From: Psychrobacillus sp040274765
GTDB taxonomy: Bacteria > Bacillota > Bacilli > Bacillales_A > Planococcaceae
Direction of reading: 5' to 3'
DNA: 17,572 nt
NCBI GenBank assembly: GCA_040274765.1
Contig: JBEMAY010000064.1
Span: 1 to 17,572 of the forward strand
The position numbers and the translations under genes were made by a program. Under the pieces are notes generated by a model, which saw only the letters and a list, made by a program, of their open reading frames with translations, did no database searches and was not told the origin of the DNA. Within the stretch, counting starts at the first letter, position 1; the number at the start of each line of letters is the position of its first letter. Below are positions 6,678 through 13,261 of this stretch, one piece after another.

Positions 6678-7002
6678 AGTTTAGTTATGAAAAGGAAGTA
6701 TAATATCTATACCTACTGATAGCAATAAATGGCTTTCAAGATGGTCGGAGAATCGAAAAAAGCAGCCTGCTTGGAGATTTATTTTGCGCTTAATTCCCCA
6801 TATAGCTCCCGCATTACTAATTGAATAGTTTTTTTTATGTCGCAACTTTTCAAAATAATAGTTCGATGACTATGAATGTATTTGTTATTTTCCCAGCTGC
6901 GAAGTTCTTATTCGTTGTTGTTTTTATGATGGGATTCGTTCTGAGCGCCCGGAGAATCTATTATCGAATAACATTTAAAAAAGATGCTGGATCATAAAAA
7001 AT
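6678..7002. other. Gene-poor spacer, about 325 bp
   Basis: Between the SDR terminator and the terminator of the AIM24 gene I see no conserved gene. The region contains a short hairpin near 6760-6776 (AAGCA/TGCTT beside an A-run, too weak to call a terminator), two copies of CGGAGAATC (near 6755 and 6950) and one possible 41-codon frame listed separately. It could be decayed sequence. Confidence 0.5.
6872..6997 (+). CDS. Candidate 41-residue single-helix membrane protein (uncertain)
   Basis: A 41-codon frame from ATG to TAA. Residues about 3-24 form a continuous hydrophobic helix, followed by a basic tail (the RR-I-YYR and FKK cluster), which is the arrangement of an inner-membrane miniprotein with a cytoplasmic C-terminus. 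There is no visible Shine-Dalgarno site and I recognise no family. It lies in the spacer between two convergent units. Helix plus basic tail is unlikely to be pure chance, but the missing ribosome site is a strong mark against it; it may be a remnant. Confidence 0.22.
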   Translation: MNVFVIFPAAKFLFVVVFMMGFVLSARRIYYRITFKKDAGS

Positions 7003-7038
7003 TAAAATTTTAAAACGCTCAGAATTATTCTGAGCGTT
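7003..7038 (-). terminator. Rho-independent terminator of the AIM24-family gene
   Basis: A perfect 11-bp stem AACGCTCAGAA / TTCTGAGCGTT with a 3-nt loop (7014-7038) is followed on the minus strand by TTTT and an A/T-only tract. It starts 36 nt past the stop of the AIM24 gene. On the plus strand no T-run follows. Confidence 0.85.
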
Positions 7039-7074
7039 CTCTGTCATTTTGAATTTAATTAAAAAATACTTAAC

Positions 7075-7770
7075 TTAACTTTGTTTCTGATAATAGACTT
7101 CTTCATAAGGTTGTACAATAACAAAGCCGTCCCCTTCGAACTTCATTTGTATTGACTCTCCACTTCCTCTACCGACGAAGGTCTTAAACGAAATATCTGT
7201 TTGGAAATCTGGCTTAAGGTTACCAGACCAAGCAACGGTCGCATTAGGATCTGTAAAAACAGGTTTCCCTGGAGTGACTCGTAATGTAAGAGGCTCATAA
7301 TGAGAGGTAATAGCTACTAAACCAGTTCCCTCACACCTAACATTAAATAAGCCTCCAGATATCATCCCAGCCACTTTTTTCATGATTTTAATATTATGCT
7401 TAATCGTAGGCTCAAAGGCTAGCAAATCATTCCCATTTACATAAATCGCTTCATTTTGTAGATGAAGAATAATAATCTTTTTGCCACCGTCGGCAAGATA
7501 TAGCTTTCCATGACCGTTTGCTTTCATAAGCGAGGCACCTTCACCAGTCAAAGCCTTTTTGAACATTGCACCCATGCCATGCTCTAAAACGCCCTCTCGT
7601 TCAAATTTAATCTTGCCATGATAAGCAACCATAGCACCTGCCTTCGCCCACACAAGCCCCTCCAGATTAACTTCCAGTAGTCGCTCCGTTTCTAGCTCAA
7701 AGAAGCCCTGTCCTTTGTCCTCCTGCTCCGTATTGCGTATAAATTCTGCTATTGAGTATTGATTCATCAT
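7075..7770 (-). CDS. AIM24 family protein (DUF124)
   Basis: 231 residues with the all-beta AIM24/DUF124 pattern through the whole length: 'QGFFELETERLLEVNLEG-VWAKAGAMVAY', the glycine-rich centre 'ALTGEGASLMKANGHGKLYLAD', 'IYVNGNDLLAFEPTI', 'GLFNVRCEGTGLVAITSHYEPLTLRVTPGKPVFTDPNATVAWSGNL' and the C-terminal 'GRGSGESIQMKFEGDGFVIVQP'. The family is related to yeast mitochondrial AIM24; bacterial members have no settled biochemical role, and the fold is a beta-roll that often forms oligomers. There is no signal peptide or membrane helix, so it is probably cytoplasmic. The ATG at 7770 sits 7 nt after AAGAAGGGG; the next codon is also ATG. A longer frame to 7794 would start before the ribosome site and is rejected. 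Monocistronic, with its own terminator. Confidence 0.9.
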   Translation of the reverse strand: MMNQYSIAEFIRNTEQEDKGQGFFELETERLLEVNLEGLVWAKAGAMVAYHGKIKFEREGVLEHGMGAMFKKALTGEGASLMKANGHGKLYLADGGKKIIILHLQNEAIYVNGNDLLAFEPTIKHNIKIMKKVAGMISGGLFNVRCEGTGLVAITSHYEPLTLRVTPGKPVFTDPNATVAWSGNLKPDFQTDISFKTFVGRGSGESIQMKFEGDGFVIVQPYEEVYYQKQS

Positions 7771-7981
7771 ATACACACCCCTTCTTCCTATCATATACGA
7801 TGGAAATAAAAACTATGTCTGGAATAAATGTGAGGCTATAATTTTAGTAAGATGTGCATGATCTTGCTAACGATGTCACGATAGTCAGTAATATCAAAGT
7901 TTATAAAAATTGTGATGCTCATACGATTTCCTTATATTAATAATATTTATCTTTCTTATCCTTAAATAATTGATCGTTATT

Positions 7982-8170
7982 TTAAAAGGATTGATTGTTA
8001 TACCGAGCTACTTCTCTATCAGAGTCCGCTTGAGCAGCTACCTGGTTCAGGCTTTTCTTATGCTCCAGGTTATATTTCCTACTACTTAAACGATCCACTA
8101 GATAGGCAGCTAGTATGATACCTAAAAAGAAACTCCAGAAAACCCACATGATCCAGTGTATGATGACCAC
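7982..8170 (-). CDS. Small membrane protein, one helix, function unknown
   Basis: 62 residues when read from GTG at 8170. Residues about 5-26 (starting IHWIMWVFWSFFLGIILAAY) form a membrane helix rich in Trp and Phe. A basic then acidic cytoplasmic tail of about 35 residues follows ('DRLSSRKYNLEHKKSLNQ', ending 'REVARYNNQSF'). I know no family for it. The start is unclear: AGAGGGA directly abuts the GTG with no spacing, while the first ATG (8149) begins mid-helix about 17-20 nt downstream. An ATC or ATA at ordinary spacing lies in frame between them. The clean helix and tail and the strong ribosome site make a real gene likely. Confidence 0.6.
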   Translation of the reverse strand: MVIIHWIMWVFWSFFLGIILAAYLVDRLSSRKYNLEHKKSLNQVAAQADSDREVARYNNQSF

Positions 8171-8276
8171 TCCCTCTAAGTTATATTAGACACGTATGCT
8201 TCACTAATATATATACGTTCGAGTATTCAGAAAGTTTCGATTTATTATTGAGGTGCAAAATAGCGCGTTTAAAAAG

Positions 8277-8304
8277 AAAAGAATCCTATCGCTAGGATTC
8301 TTTT
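8277..8304 (-). terminator. Terminator of the PadR-DUF2812 unit (can act in both directions)
   Basis: AAAAGAATCCTA / TAGGATTCTTTT stem with the tetraloop TCGC, directly abutting the stop codon of the gene ending at 8305. The minus strand continues TTTTCTTTTT, and the plus strand also has a T-run. Confidence 0.88.
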
Positions 8305-9390
8305 TTAAAACTCTTTCAGTAAGTTCATCTCTTTTTTATATCCGATGATAATTTTCGCGGTTAAGATAATCCAGAAAAGCGTCATAAACGTTATCAGGTA
8401 CTTTAATGCAATAGTAACTGCAGACGAAGATACATCTAATACCCACTGCATATATAAGGATTGGCCTAAAACTAGTAATAAGAATAGAGTGATTGTTATA
8501 TTCATTTTAAATGCTTTTTTTATTTGCTGTCGTTTTTCTGCTATGTCATAAGTAAATGAAGGTTTAGGTGCTTGCCCACAATAAGGCATTGACCAGATAG
8601 AGTAATTCAGTACGGACATATTGGACGTATACTTAAGCTTCCATCCGATTTCCTTGTGAAGCGTATAATAATCCGATTTCAGCTTAGGTTCAAAAGTGAC
8701 CTCATATGCCATTTTTTCATGCTTAGAAGGAACAAAAGAAAATACGGCAGCATATACGCGATCAAGCTCATAGCCTTTCCTGTGCATTTCATCCAACCAC
8801 CTTTTAGTTTGAAGCGGTTGATACATCCATGCCAAACGGATTTTCCTTATTTTCTTTATGCTATTTTTGTCCTCTTCGTTAAGATCAAATATATATTTTT
8901 CATATGCTCTATAGGATATAAAGACAAAAGTTGTAACACTGGCTAATAGCGATAATATAAGTAATGGAATAATAATAGAAGCAAAGTTAGGGATATTATC
9001 ATCGTAAGAGTTCAATATCAAGAAATTTACGGGACTTGTGGATAAATAAAAGATGGATATGATTAAAAATAAGTATGCATGTAACCGAATTCTTTTAAAC
9101 AATCTCTCATTTGAAGGATAAAATGGAATATTGGCTTCTTCATTTTTCAAGATATTCCACTTACCTACCTTTAACTGATCTTGCCAGCCGGCTTTTTTTA
9201 AACGATCAGATAAACTACCGAATTTATATTGTACCGAATAGGTTACTGCACTAGGCGTGGACCTACTAAAAGTAAAGGTACGTGTAAATCTGTTCATATC
9301 TTTTAACATAAATCCTTTTGAAGCCATACTCTCTAGCCATCTTTCGGTTGAATGTATACGATAGCTCCAAAACCATCTAATTCTCTTCAT
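8305..9390 (-). CDS. DUF2812 membrane protein with internally duplicated domain
   Basis: 361 residues made of two similar halves. Each has a soluble DUF2812-type segment: about 14-82 with 'TERWLESMASKGFMLKDM' and 'KKAGW', and about 194-268 with 'TKRWLDEMHRKGYELDRV' and 'HKEIGW'. Each is followed by two predicted membrane helices (about 101-122 and 139-160; about 294-312 and 328-350). DUF2812 proteins in Firmicutes are commonly encoded next to PadR regulators and have no known biochemical role. The start ATG at 9390 follows AAGGGGG by 6 nt and overlaps the PadR gene by 14 nt, so the pair is translated together. A TTG one codon upstream is possible but less likely. The terminator abuts the stop codon. 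Confidence 0.85.
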   Translation of the reverse strand: MKRIRWFWSYRIHSTERWLESMASKGFMLKDMNRFTRTFTFSRSTPSAVTYSVQYKFGSLSDRLKKAGWQDQLKVGKWNILKNEEANIPFYPSNERLFKRIRLHAYLFLIISIFYLSTSPVNFLILNSYDDNIPNFASIIIPLLILSLLASVTTFVFISYRAYEKYIFDLNEEDKNSIKKIRKIRLAWMYQPLQTKRWLDEMHRKGYELDRVYAAVFSFVPSKHEKMAYEVTFEPKLKSDYYTLHKEIGWKLKYTSNMSVLNYSIWSMPYCGQAPKPSFTYDIAEKRQQIKKAFKMNITITLFLLLVLGQSLYMQWVLDVSSSAVTIALKYLITFMTLFWIILTAKIIIGYKKEMNLLKEF

Positions 9391-9709
9391 CAAATTCCCC
9401 CTTGTAAAGTAAAATGTTCTCGTGTACTTCCTGTAAGCGTTCCATTTCCTTCCGCATGACCAACTTACCTAGCGCTGTAATCTCATAAATGGTTTTTCTT
9501 TTTTCATCTGAAAATACAGTGATCATTTCATCTTTTTGCATTTTAGTGAGTGTTCCATAAATAGTACCCGAGCCTAAATGAAGCCTACTATTTGTTAACT
9601 CCTCTACTCTCTTAATAATTCCGTAACCATGGCGCGGCTCCGTCAAAGAAAAGAGTATATAAAATGCAGTCTCCGTCATCGGTATATATTTCTTAATGAG
9701 TTTATCCAA
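9377..9709 (-). CDS. PadR-family transcriptional regulator
   Basis: 110 residues, the usual length for a small PadR protein. The opening 'MDKLIKKYIPMTETAFYILFSL' leads to the conserved 'EPRHGYGI' (24-31) and 'HLGSGTIYGTLTKMQKDEMI' recognition region (about 44-63), then the wing 'DEKRKTIYEITALG' and a C-terminal dimerisation helix. I chose TTG at 9707-9709 because AGGTGG lies 6 nt upstream and the protein then starts exactly like its relatives. An ATG at 9736 has no ribosome site and would place the frame inside the operator. It probably represses its own promoter and the overlapping DUF2812 gene, with an unknown inducer. Confidence 0.92.
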   Translation of the reverse strand: MDKLIKKYIPMTETAFYILFSLTEPRHGYGIIKRVEELTNSRLHLGSGTIYGTLTKMQKDEMITVFSDEKRKTIYEITALGKLVMRKEMERLQEVHENILLYKGEFDEEN

Positions 9710-9732
9710 GCTGCTCCACCTCTTCATATATG

Positions 9733-9771
9733 TCACAACATGACTATATCACAACGTGACATATTATCCAA
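9733..9771 (-). promoter_or_regulatory. PadR promoter with two tandem operator-like repeats
   Basis: Two direct copies of a 16-bp unit lie end to end: TCACAACATGACTATA (9733-9748) and TCACAACGTGACATAT (9749-9764). Each core TCACAACrTGA is a near-palindrome, and outer arms ATATGTCAC (9728-9736) and GTGACATAT (9756-9764) make a larger dyad. On the minus strand a promoter fits with -35 TTGGAT (9766-9771), a 17-nt spacer and -10 TATAGT (9743-9748). The second repeat fills the spacer and the first covers the -10 and start region. This is what an autorepressor site should look like; binding by the PadR protein is inferred. Confidence 0.7.
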
Positions 9772-9900
9772 GTACTAATTCTTTAAATAACTGATTATTT
9801 GTTCATTAATAAAATAATAATTCCTTTTCAGATATTTCTTTCATAAAAACTTGTTTAAAGTTCATACTTAAAATAGTTTATTGAATTGGGAGGTATCTTT

Positions 9901-11571
9901 TTGTCTATAAAAAATTCGACCGTATCCGTGTTTGCGCTTGGCGGTATAAATGAAATCGGAAAGAATATGTATGTGATTGAATCATACGATGATATTGTAA
10001 TTATTGACTGTGGAGGTAAGTTTCCGGATGAAAGTCTACCAGGTGTAGATCTTATAATTCCTGATGTTACATATCTTAAGGAAAATGAAAGTAAAATACG
10101 TGGATTAATCGTTACTCATGGACATGAGGACCATATTGGTGGGATACCTTACTTTTTAAAACAGTTGAATGTGCCTGTCTATGCAACAAACCTTACCCTA
10201 GGTTTAATCGAGATTAAATTAAAGGAGCATGGGATTCTTCGAGACAGTAAGTTATTTTTGATAGATGAGGATAGTGTGTTAAGGCTTGGTACTATACGGA
10301 CTACCTTCTTCCGGACGAGCCATAGTATACCGGACTGTCTTGGGATTACTTTTCAAACTCCTGTAGGCACAATCGTTCATACAGGAGACTTTAAGTTTGA
10401 CTGGACTCCAGTAGATAAACAAGCTGCAGATATTCATCGGATGGCATCTATTGGTCAAGAAGGTGTGCTATTACTTCTTTCAGAAAGCACAAATGCAGAA
10501 AGACCCGGCTCCTCTCCTACTGAAAAACTGATAGAAGAACATTTAGATGAAACCTTTAGAAAGGCAACGCGGAAAATTTTTATCACGACCTTTGCCTCTA
10601 ATGTGCATCGTGTACAGCAAATAGTAGATGTTTGCATTAGAAACAACAGAAAAATTCTTTTACTCGGTAGAAGTATGGTGAATGTTGTAAGAGTTGCTAT
10701 GCAGCGTGGATATTTGAGAATACCGGAAGGAATGTTACTGGAGGAAAGTGAGGTTCCAACCATGTCTCCTGAGGAAGTGGCGATTCTTTGTACAGGTGGA
10801 CAAGGTGAGCCTATGGCTGCTCTTTCTAGACTAGCAAGCTCTAGATTTCGTAAACTCGAAGTACATCCTGAAGATACTGTAATCTTTTCATCTAGTCCGA
10901 TCCCTGGAAATGAAACGAATGTCACGAGAGTAGTCGATAATTTGTTGAGATTAGGCGCCAATGTGATTTATGGCTCAGGCAGCAAGACTGGTATGCACGT
11001 TTCCGGTCATGCTTACCAGGAAGAGCTGAAGCTCATGCTAACGCTGATGAAACCAAAATACTTTGTACCAATCCACGGTGAATACCGTATGCTCCATATT
11101 CATAGAGAGCTAGCACAGTCCGTGGGTGTAAAACGCTCTAATATATTTCTCCTAAATAACGGGGATGTAGTTGATATAATAGACAACAATGAGGTCATAC
11201 AGACGCGCTCCGTAGAAGCAGGTGACGTTTTTGTAGATGGGTCTGGAATTGGAGATGTCGGAGAAATCATTCTTCGCGATCGTCGCGTCCTTGCTGGAGA
11301 CGGAATGGTTGTTATCGTCATAAGTCTACAAAAAGGATTGAAAAAAGTACTAAATGGACCTGATACATTATCGAGAGGCTTTGTATATGGACCAGATTCA
11401 GAAGAATTGATTGGATTAATCAATCAAAACGTCCGTACAACAGTAGACAAATGGGATAACAATAAAAATCAGCGTACACTTAAAAAGAACATTAAAAACT
11501 CGGTAGAAAATCTCATATATGCTCGTACAAAGAAAAAACCAATGATCCTGCCAATCATTATTGAGATTTAA
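9901..11571 (+). CDS. RNase J-family ribonuclease (metallo-beta-lactamase/beta-CASP), stand-alone paralogue
   Basis: 556 residues, the RNase J length, cytoplasmic. The metallo-beta-lactamase core has the complete metal motif H-G-H-E-D-H (His73, His75, Asp77, His78), His141 in 'RTSHSIPD' and Asp163 in 'HTGDFKFD'. The beta-CASP region has 'TTFASNVHR', 'LCTGGQGEPMAALSRLAS', 'SSSPIPGNE' and 'HVSGHAYQEE' (His366, His370), then 'PIHGEYR' (His392). The C-terminal domain ends 'RTKKKPMILPIIIEI', as in RNase J. The intact HGHEDH fits an active J1-type enzyme rather than J2, whose motif is HGHDEN in B. subtilis. However, 'SESTNAERPG' replaces the usual 'SDSTN', and the neighbours are not those of rnjA or rnjB. 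It likely degrades or trims RNA from the 5' end or internally. The TTG start is 6 nt after GGGAGGT; a terminator follows. Confidence 0.93.
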   Translation: MSIKNSTVSVFALGGINEIGKNMYVIESYDDIVIIDCGGKFPDESLPGVDLIIPDVTYLKENESKIRGLIVTHGHEDHIGGIPYFLKQLNVPVYATNLTLGLIEIKLKEHGILRDSKLFLIDEDSVLRLGTIRTTFFRTSHSIPDCLGITFQTPVGTIVHTGDFKFDWTPVDKQAADIHRMASIGQEGVLLLLSESTNAERPGSSPTEKLIEEHLDETFRKATRKIFITTFASNVHRVQQIVDVCIRNNRKILLLGRSMVNVVRVAMQRGYLRIPEGMLLEESEVPTMSPEEVAILCTGGQGEPMAALSRLASSRFRKLEVHPEDTVIFSSSPIPGNETNVTRVVDNLLRLGANVIYGSGSKTGMHVSGHAYQEELKLMLTLMKPKYFVPIHGEYRMLHIHRELAQSVGVKRSNIFLLNNGDVVDIIDNNEVIQTRSVEAGDVFVDGSGIGDVGEIILRDRRVLAGDGMVVIVISLQKGLKKVLNGPDTLSRGFVYGPDSEELIGLINQNVRTTVDKWDNNKNQRTLKKNIKNSVENLIYARTKKKPMILPIIIEI

Positions 11572-11576
11572 AAGCT

Positions 11577-11615
11577 ATCAGCGCATCCTCTTTAACAGGT
11601 GATGCGCTGATTTTT
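11577..11615 (+). terminator. Rho-independent terminator of the RNase J-like gene
   Basis: An 11-bp perfect stem ATCAGCGCATC / GATGCGCTGAT followed by TTTTT begins 6 nt after the stop codon. On the minus strand it could also serve the convergent ZIP gene, though the T-run there is interrupted. Confidence 0.92.
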
Positions 11616-11630
11616 CACTTTAGTTTACAT

Positions 11631-12446
11631 TTATCCAAAAGCAACATCTAATATCATCATGATTGTAAAGCCAATCATTAAGCATACTGTTGCTAAATCG
11701 CCATTCCCATATTCTTGGGAGCCGGGGATTACCTCCTCCACGACAACAAAAATCATCGCTCCAGCTGCAAATGCAAGCGCAAAGGGTAAGATAGGAGTCA
11801 TAAAGGATACGGCTAGGACACCGACTACTGCTGCTAGCGGTTCGACCATACCGGAAAATTGACCATACAAGAAACTTTTCCTACGTGACATCCCCTCTCT
11901 CCTTAAGGGCAAGGCGACCGCTGCACCCTCCGGTAGGTTTTGTATACCAATTCCTATCGCCAATGCTAAGGCAGCTGTTAAAGACGATGTATCTAACCCA
12001 GCTGCCACTGCTCCAAAAGCAACCCCGATAGCAAGGCCTTCAGGAATATTATGAAGCGTGATTGCAAACACAAGCAACGTACTTCTTCTTTTACCTTGTG
12101 GCTTTATCCCTTCAGTTGTGTTCGAGTTAGAGGAAGGGTGCATATGTGGAATGATTTTATCAGCACTCCATAAGAAAAATCCTCCTAGTAAAAATCCTGT
12201 AGCTGCTGGGAACCACGCAGGAAAAGACCCTTCCTTTGACATTTCTATTGCAGGGGCAAGAAGCGACCAAAAACTTGCCGCAATCATGATTCCGCCGGCA
12301 GAGCCAAGCATTCCATCCATTAGCTTTTGATTTACTTTTTTTGTGGTGAATACTAAAGAGGCGCCTAGTGCCGTCATCCCCCACGTAAATAACGTTGCTA
12401 ATAATGCCTGCATGACTGGACTTATTGTAGATATGTAAGCAATCAT
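11631..12446 (-). CDS. ZIP-family divalent metal transporter (ZupT/GufA type)
   Basis: 271 residues with about eight membrane helices and the hallmarks of the bacterial ZIP family: 'HNIPEG' (132-137) in one helix and 'QNLPEG' (169-174) in the next, which form the binuclear metal site, plus 'EEVIPGS' near the C-terminus. The loop after helix 3 contains a short His-bearing segment 'HMHPSSNSN' (101-109). It is expected to move zinc or another divalent cation across the cytoplasmic membrane; direction and preference cannot be told from sequence. AGG lies 4 nt and GGAAGGGA about 10 nt before the chosen ATG. It is convergent with the RNase J-like gene and appears monocistronic, with no metal-regulator site that I can recognise. 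Confidence 0.92.
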   Translation of the reverse strand: MIAYISTISPVMQALLATLFTWGMTALGASLVFTTKKVNQKLMDGMLGSAGGIMIAASFWSLLAPAIEMSKEGSFPAWFPAATGFLLGGFFLWSADKIIPHMHPSSNSNTTEGIKPQGKRRSTLLVFAITLHNIPEGLAIGVAFGAVAAGLDTSSLTAALALAIGIGIQNLPEGAAVALPLRREGMSRRKSFLYGQFSGMVEPLAAVVGVLAVSFMTPILPFALAFAAGAMIFVVVEEVIPGSQEYGNGDLATVCLMIGFTIMMILDVAFG

Positions 12447-12539
12447 AAGACCTGTCCCTTCCTCATTTTCTTCTACTATTATATGATAGATTAGGCAAAT
12501 TTATCTCTTTGCGTACTAAGCTTCTAAACATTTGGACAC

Positions 12540-12577
12540 AAAAATACGCCTTGTAGGTATTAACCCACTAGGCGCAT
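12540..12577 (-). terminator. Terminator of the GNAT acetyltransferase gene
   Basis: On the minus strand an imperfect stem (GCGCCT, one A-A mismatch, GTGGG, loop, then CCTAC and AGGCGT) is followed by TATTTTT. It starts about 8 nt after the stop codon of the acetyltransferase gene. Confidence 0.75.
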
Positions 12578-12584
12578 GTTAAAC

Positions 12585-13127
12585 TTATTTCTGCCAATCA
12601 CTTGCCAGTATACCGTAGACTTCGTGATCCACATAGTGATCATACAGCCATTCTGATTGACGAATAGTGCCTTCATGTGTGAAACCAAGTCTTTCAGGAA
12701 TTGCTCTACTTTTCTTATTCTCTACCGCAGCTCGAATTTCTACACGATTCAATCCTAAATCGATTAATGCATAATTTACAAAAGCTTTCACCGCATTAGT
12801 CATAAGACCATTCCCTACAAACTTATCTCCTAACCAATACCCGATGCTTGTGGATTTGTTGTTCCAATCAATTTTATGGAACCCAATTACCCCTGCCAGA
12901 TTGCCTTCATACCATATTCCTGCTTGGATCCCATTGTTTTCACTGAACTGCTTCATCGTTGAACGGATAAAGTTCTTAGTATCATCAACAGTCTTAGTGT
13001 AATCAATAAACGGTAACCATTCTCTTAAAGAATCCTTCGAACCTACCGTAAGTTCGAACAGTTTTTCCGAATCCTGCAAATCTAGCATTTTAAGTTTAAT
13101 TTTGTCGTCAATTTCATATGTAAACAT
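12585..13127 (-). CDS. GNAT-family N-acetyltransferase, RimJ/RimL-YdaF-like
   Basis: 180 residues, a single GNAT domain of the ribosomal-protein-alanine acetyltransferase type (RimJ/RimL; B. subtilis YdaF is the closest remembered relative). The acetyl-CoA-binding motif A is at 94-113 ('SIGYWLGDKFVGNGLMTNAV', with Q/RxxGxG appearing as K-F-V-G-N-G). The conserved 'VENKKSRAIPERLGFTHEGTIR' (about 135-156) and the Tyr/His-rich 'WLYDHYVDHEVYGI' near the end are typical. Real substrates of such proteins are often not ribosomal proteins and cannot be told here. AAAGGGGGC precedes the ATG at normal spacing. It is a monocistronic gene between two terminators. Confidence 0.88.
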   Translation of the reverse strand: MFTYEIDDKIKLKMLDLQDSEKLFELTVGSKDSLREWLPFIDYTKTVDDTKNFIRSTMKQFSENNGIQAGIWYEGNLAGVIGFHKIDWNNKSTSIGYWLGDKFVGNGLMTNAVKAFVNYALIDLGLNRVEIRAAVENKKSRAIPERLGFTHEGTIRQSEWLYDHYVDHEVYGILASDWQK

Positions 13128-13214
13128 TGTATTTGCCCCCTTTTATAAGAGTATAAGTTATTTTTAAAATAATGGGAATATTTATTGGTTTACATAATAA
13201 AATTATAACAAATA

Positions 13215-13247
13215 AAAATGGCTATCCATTGTTTTATGGATAACCAC
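13215..13247 (-). terminator. Terminator after the LacI-family regulator gene
   Basis: On the minus strand TGGTTATCCAT and ATGGATAGCCA pair with one T-G wobble around a 6-nt loop and are followed by TTTTTATTT, 15 nt past the stop codon. Confidence 0.9.
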
Positions 13248-13261
13248 TCAATCGTTTAATT

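Noticed and set aside
6760..6776. Short hairpin AAGCA/TGCTT next to an A-run as a minus-strand terminator
   Set aside because: A five-pair stem is too weak, and no gene on the minus strand ends next to it.
10455..10961. 168-codon minus-strand frame inside the RNase J-like gene
   Set aside because: It is a long open antisense frame of Ser/Thr/Leu-rich composition, typical of the complement of a real gene, with no family resemblance.
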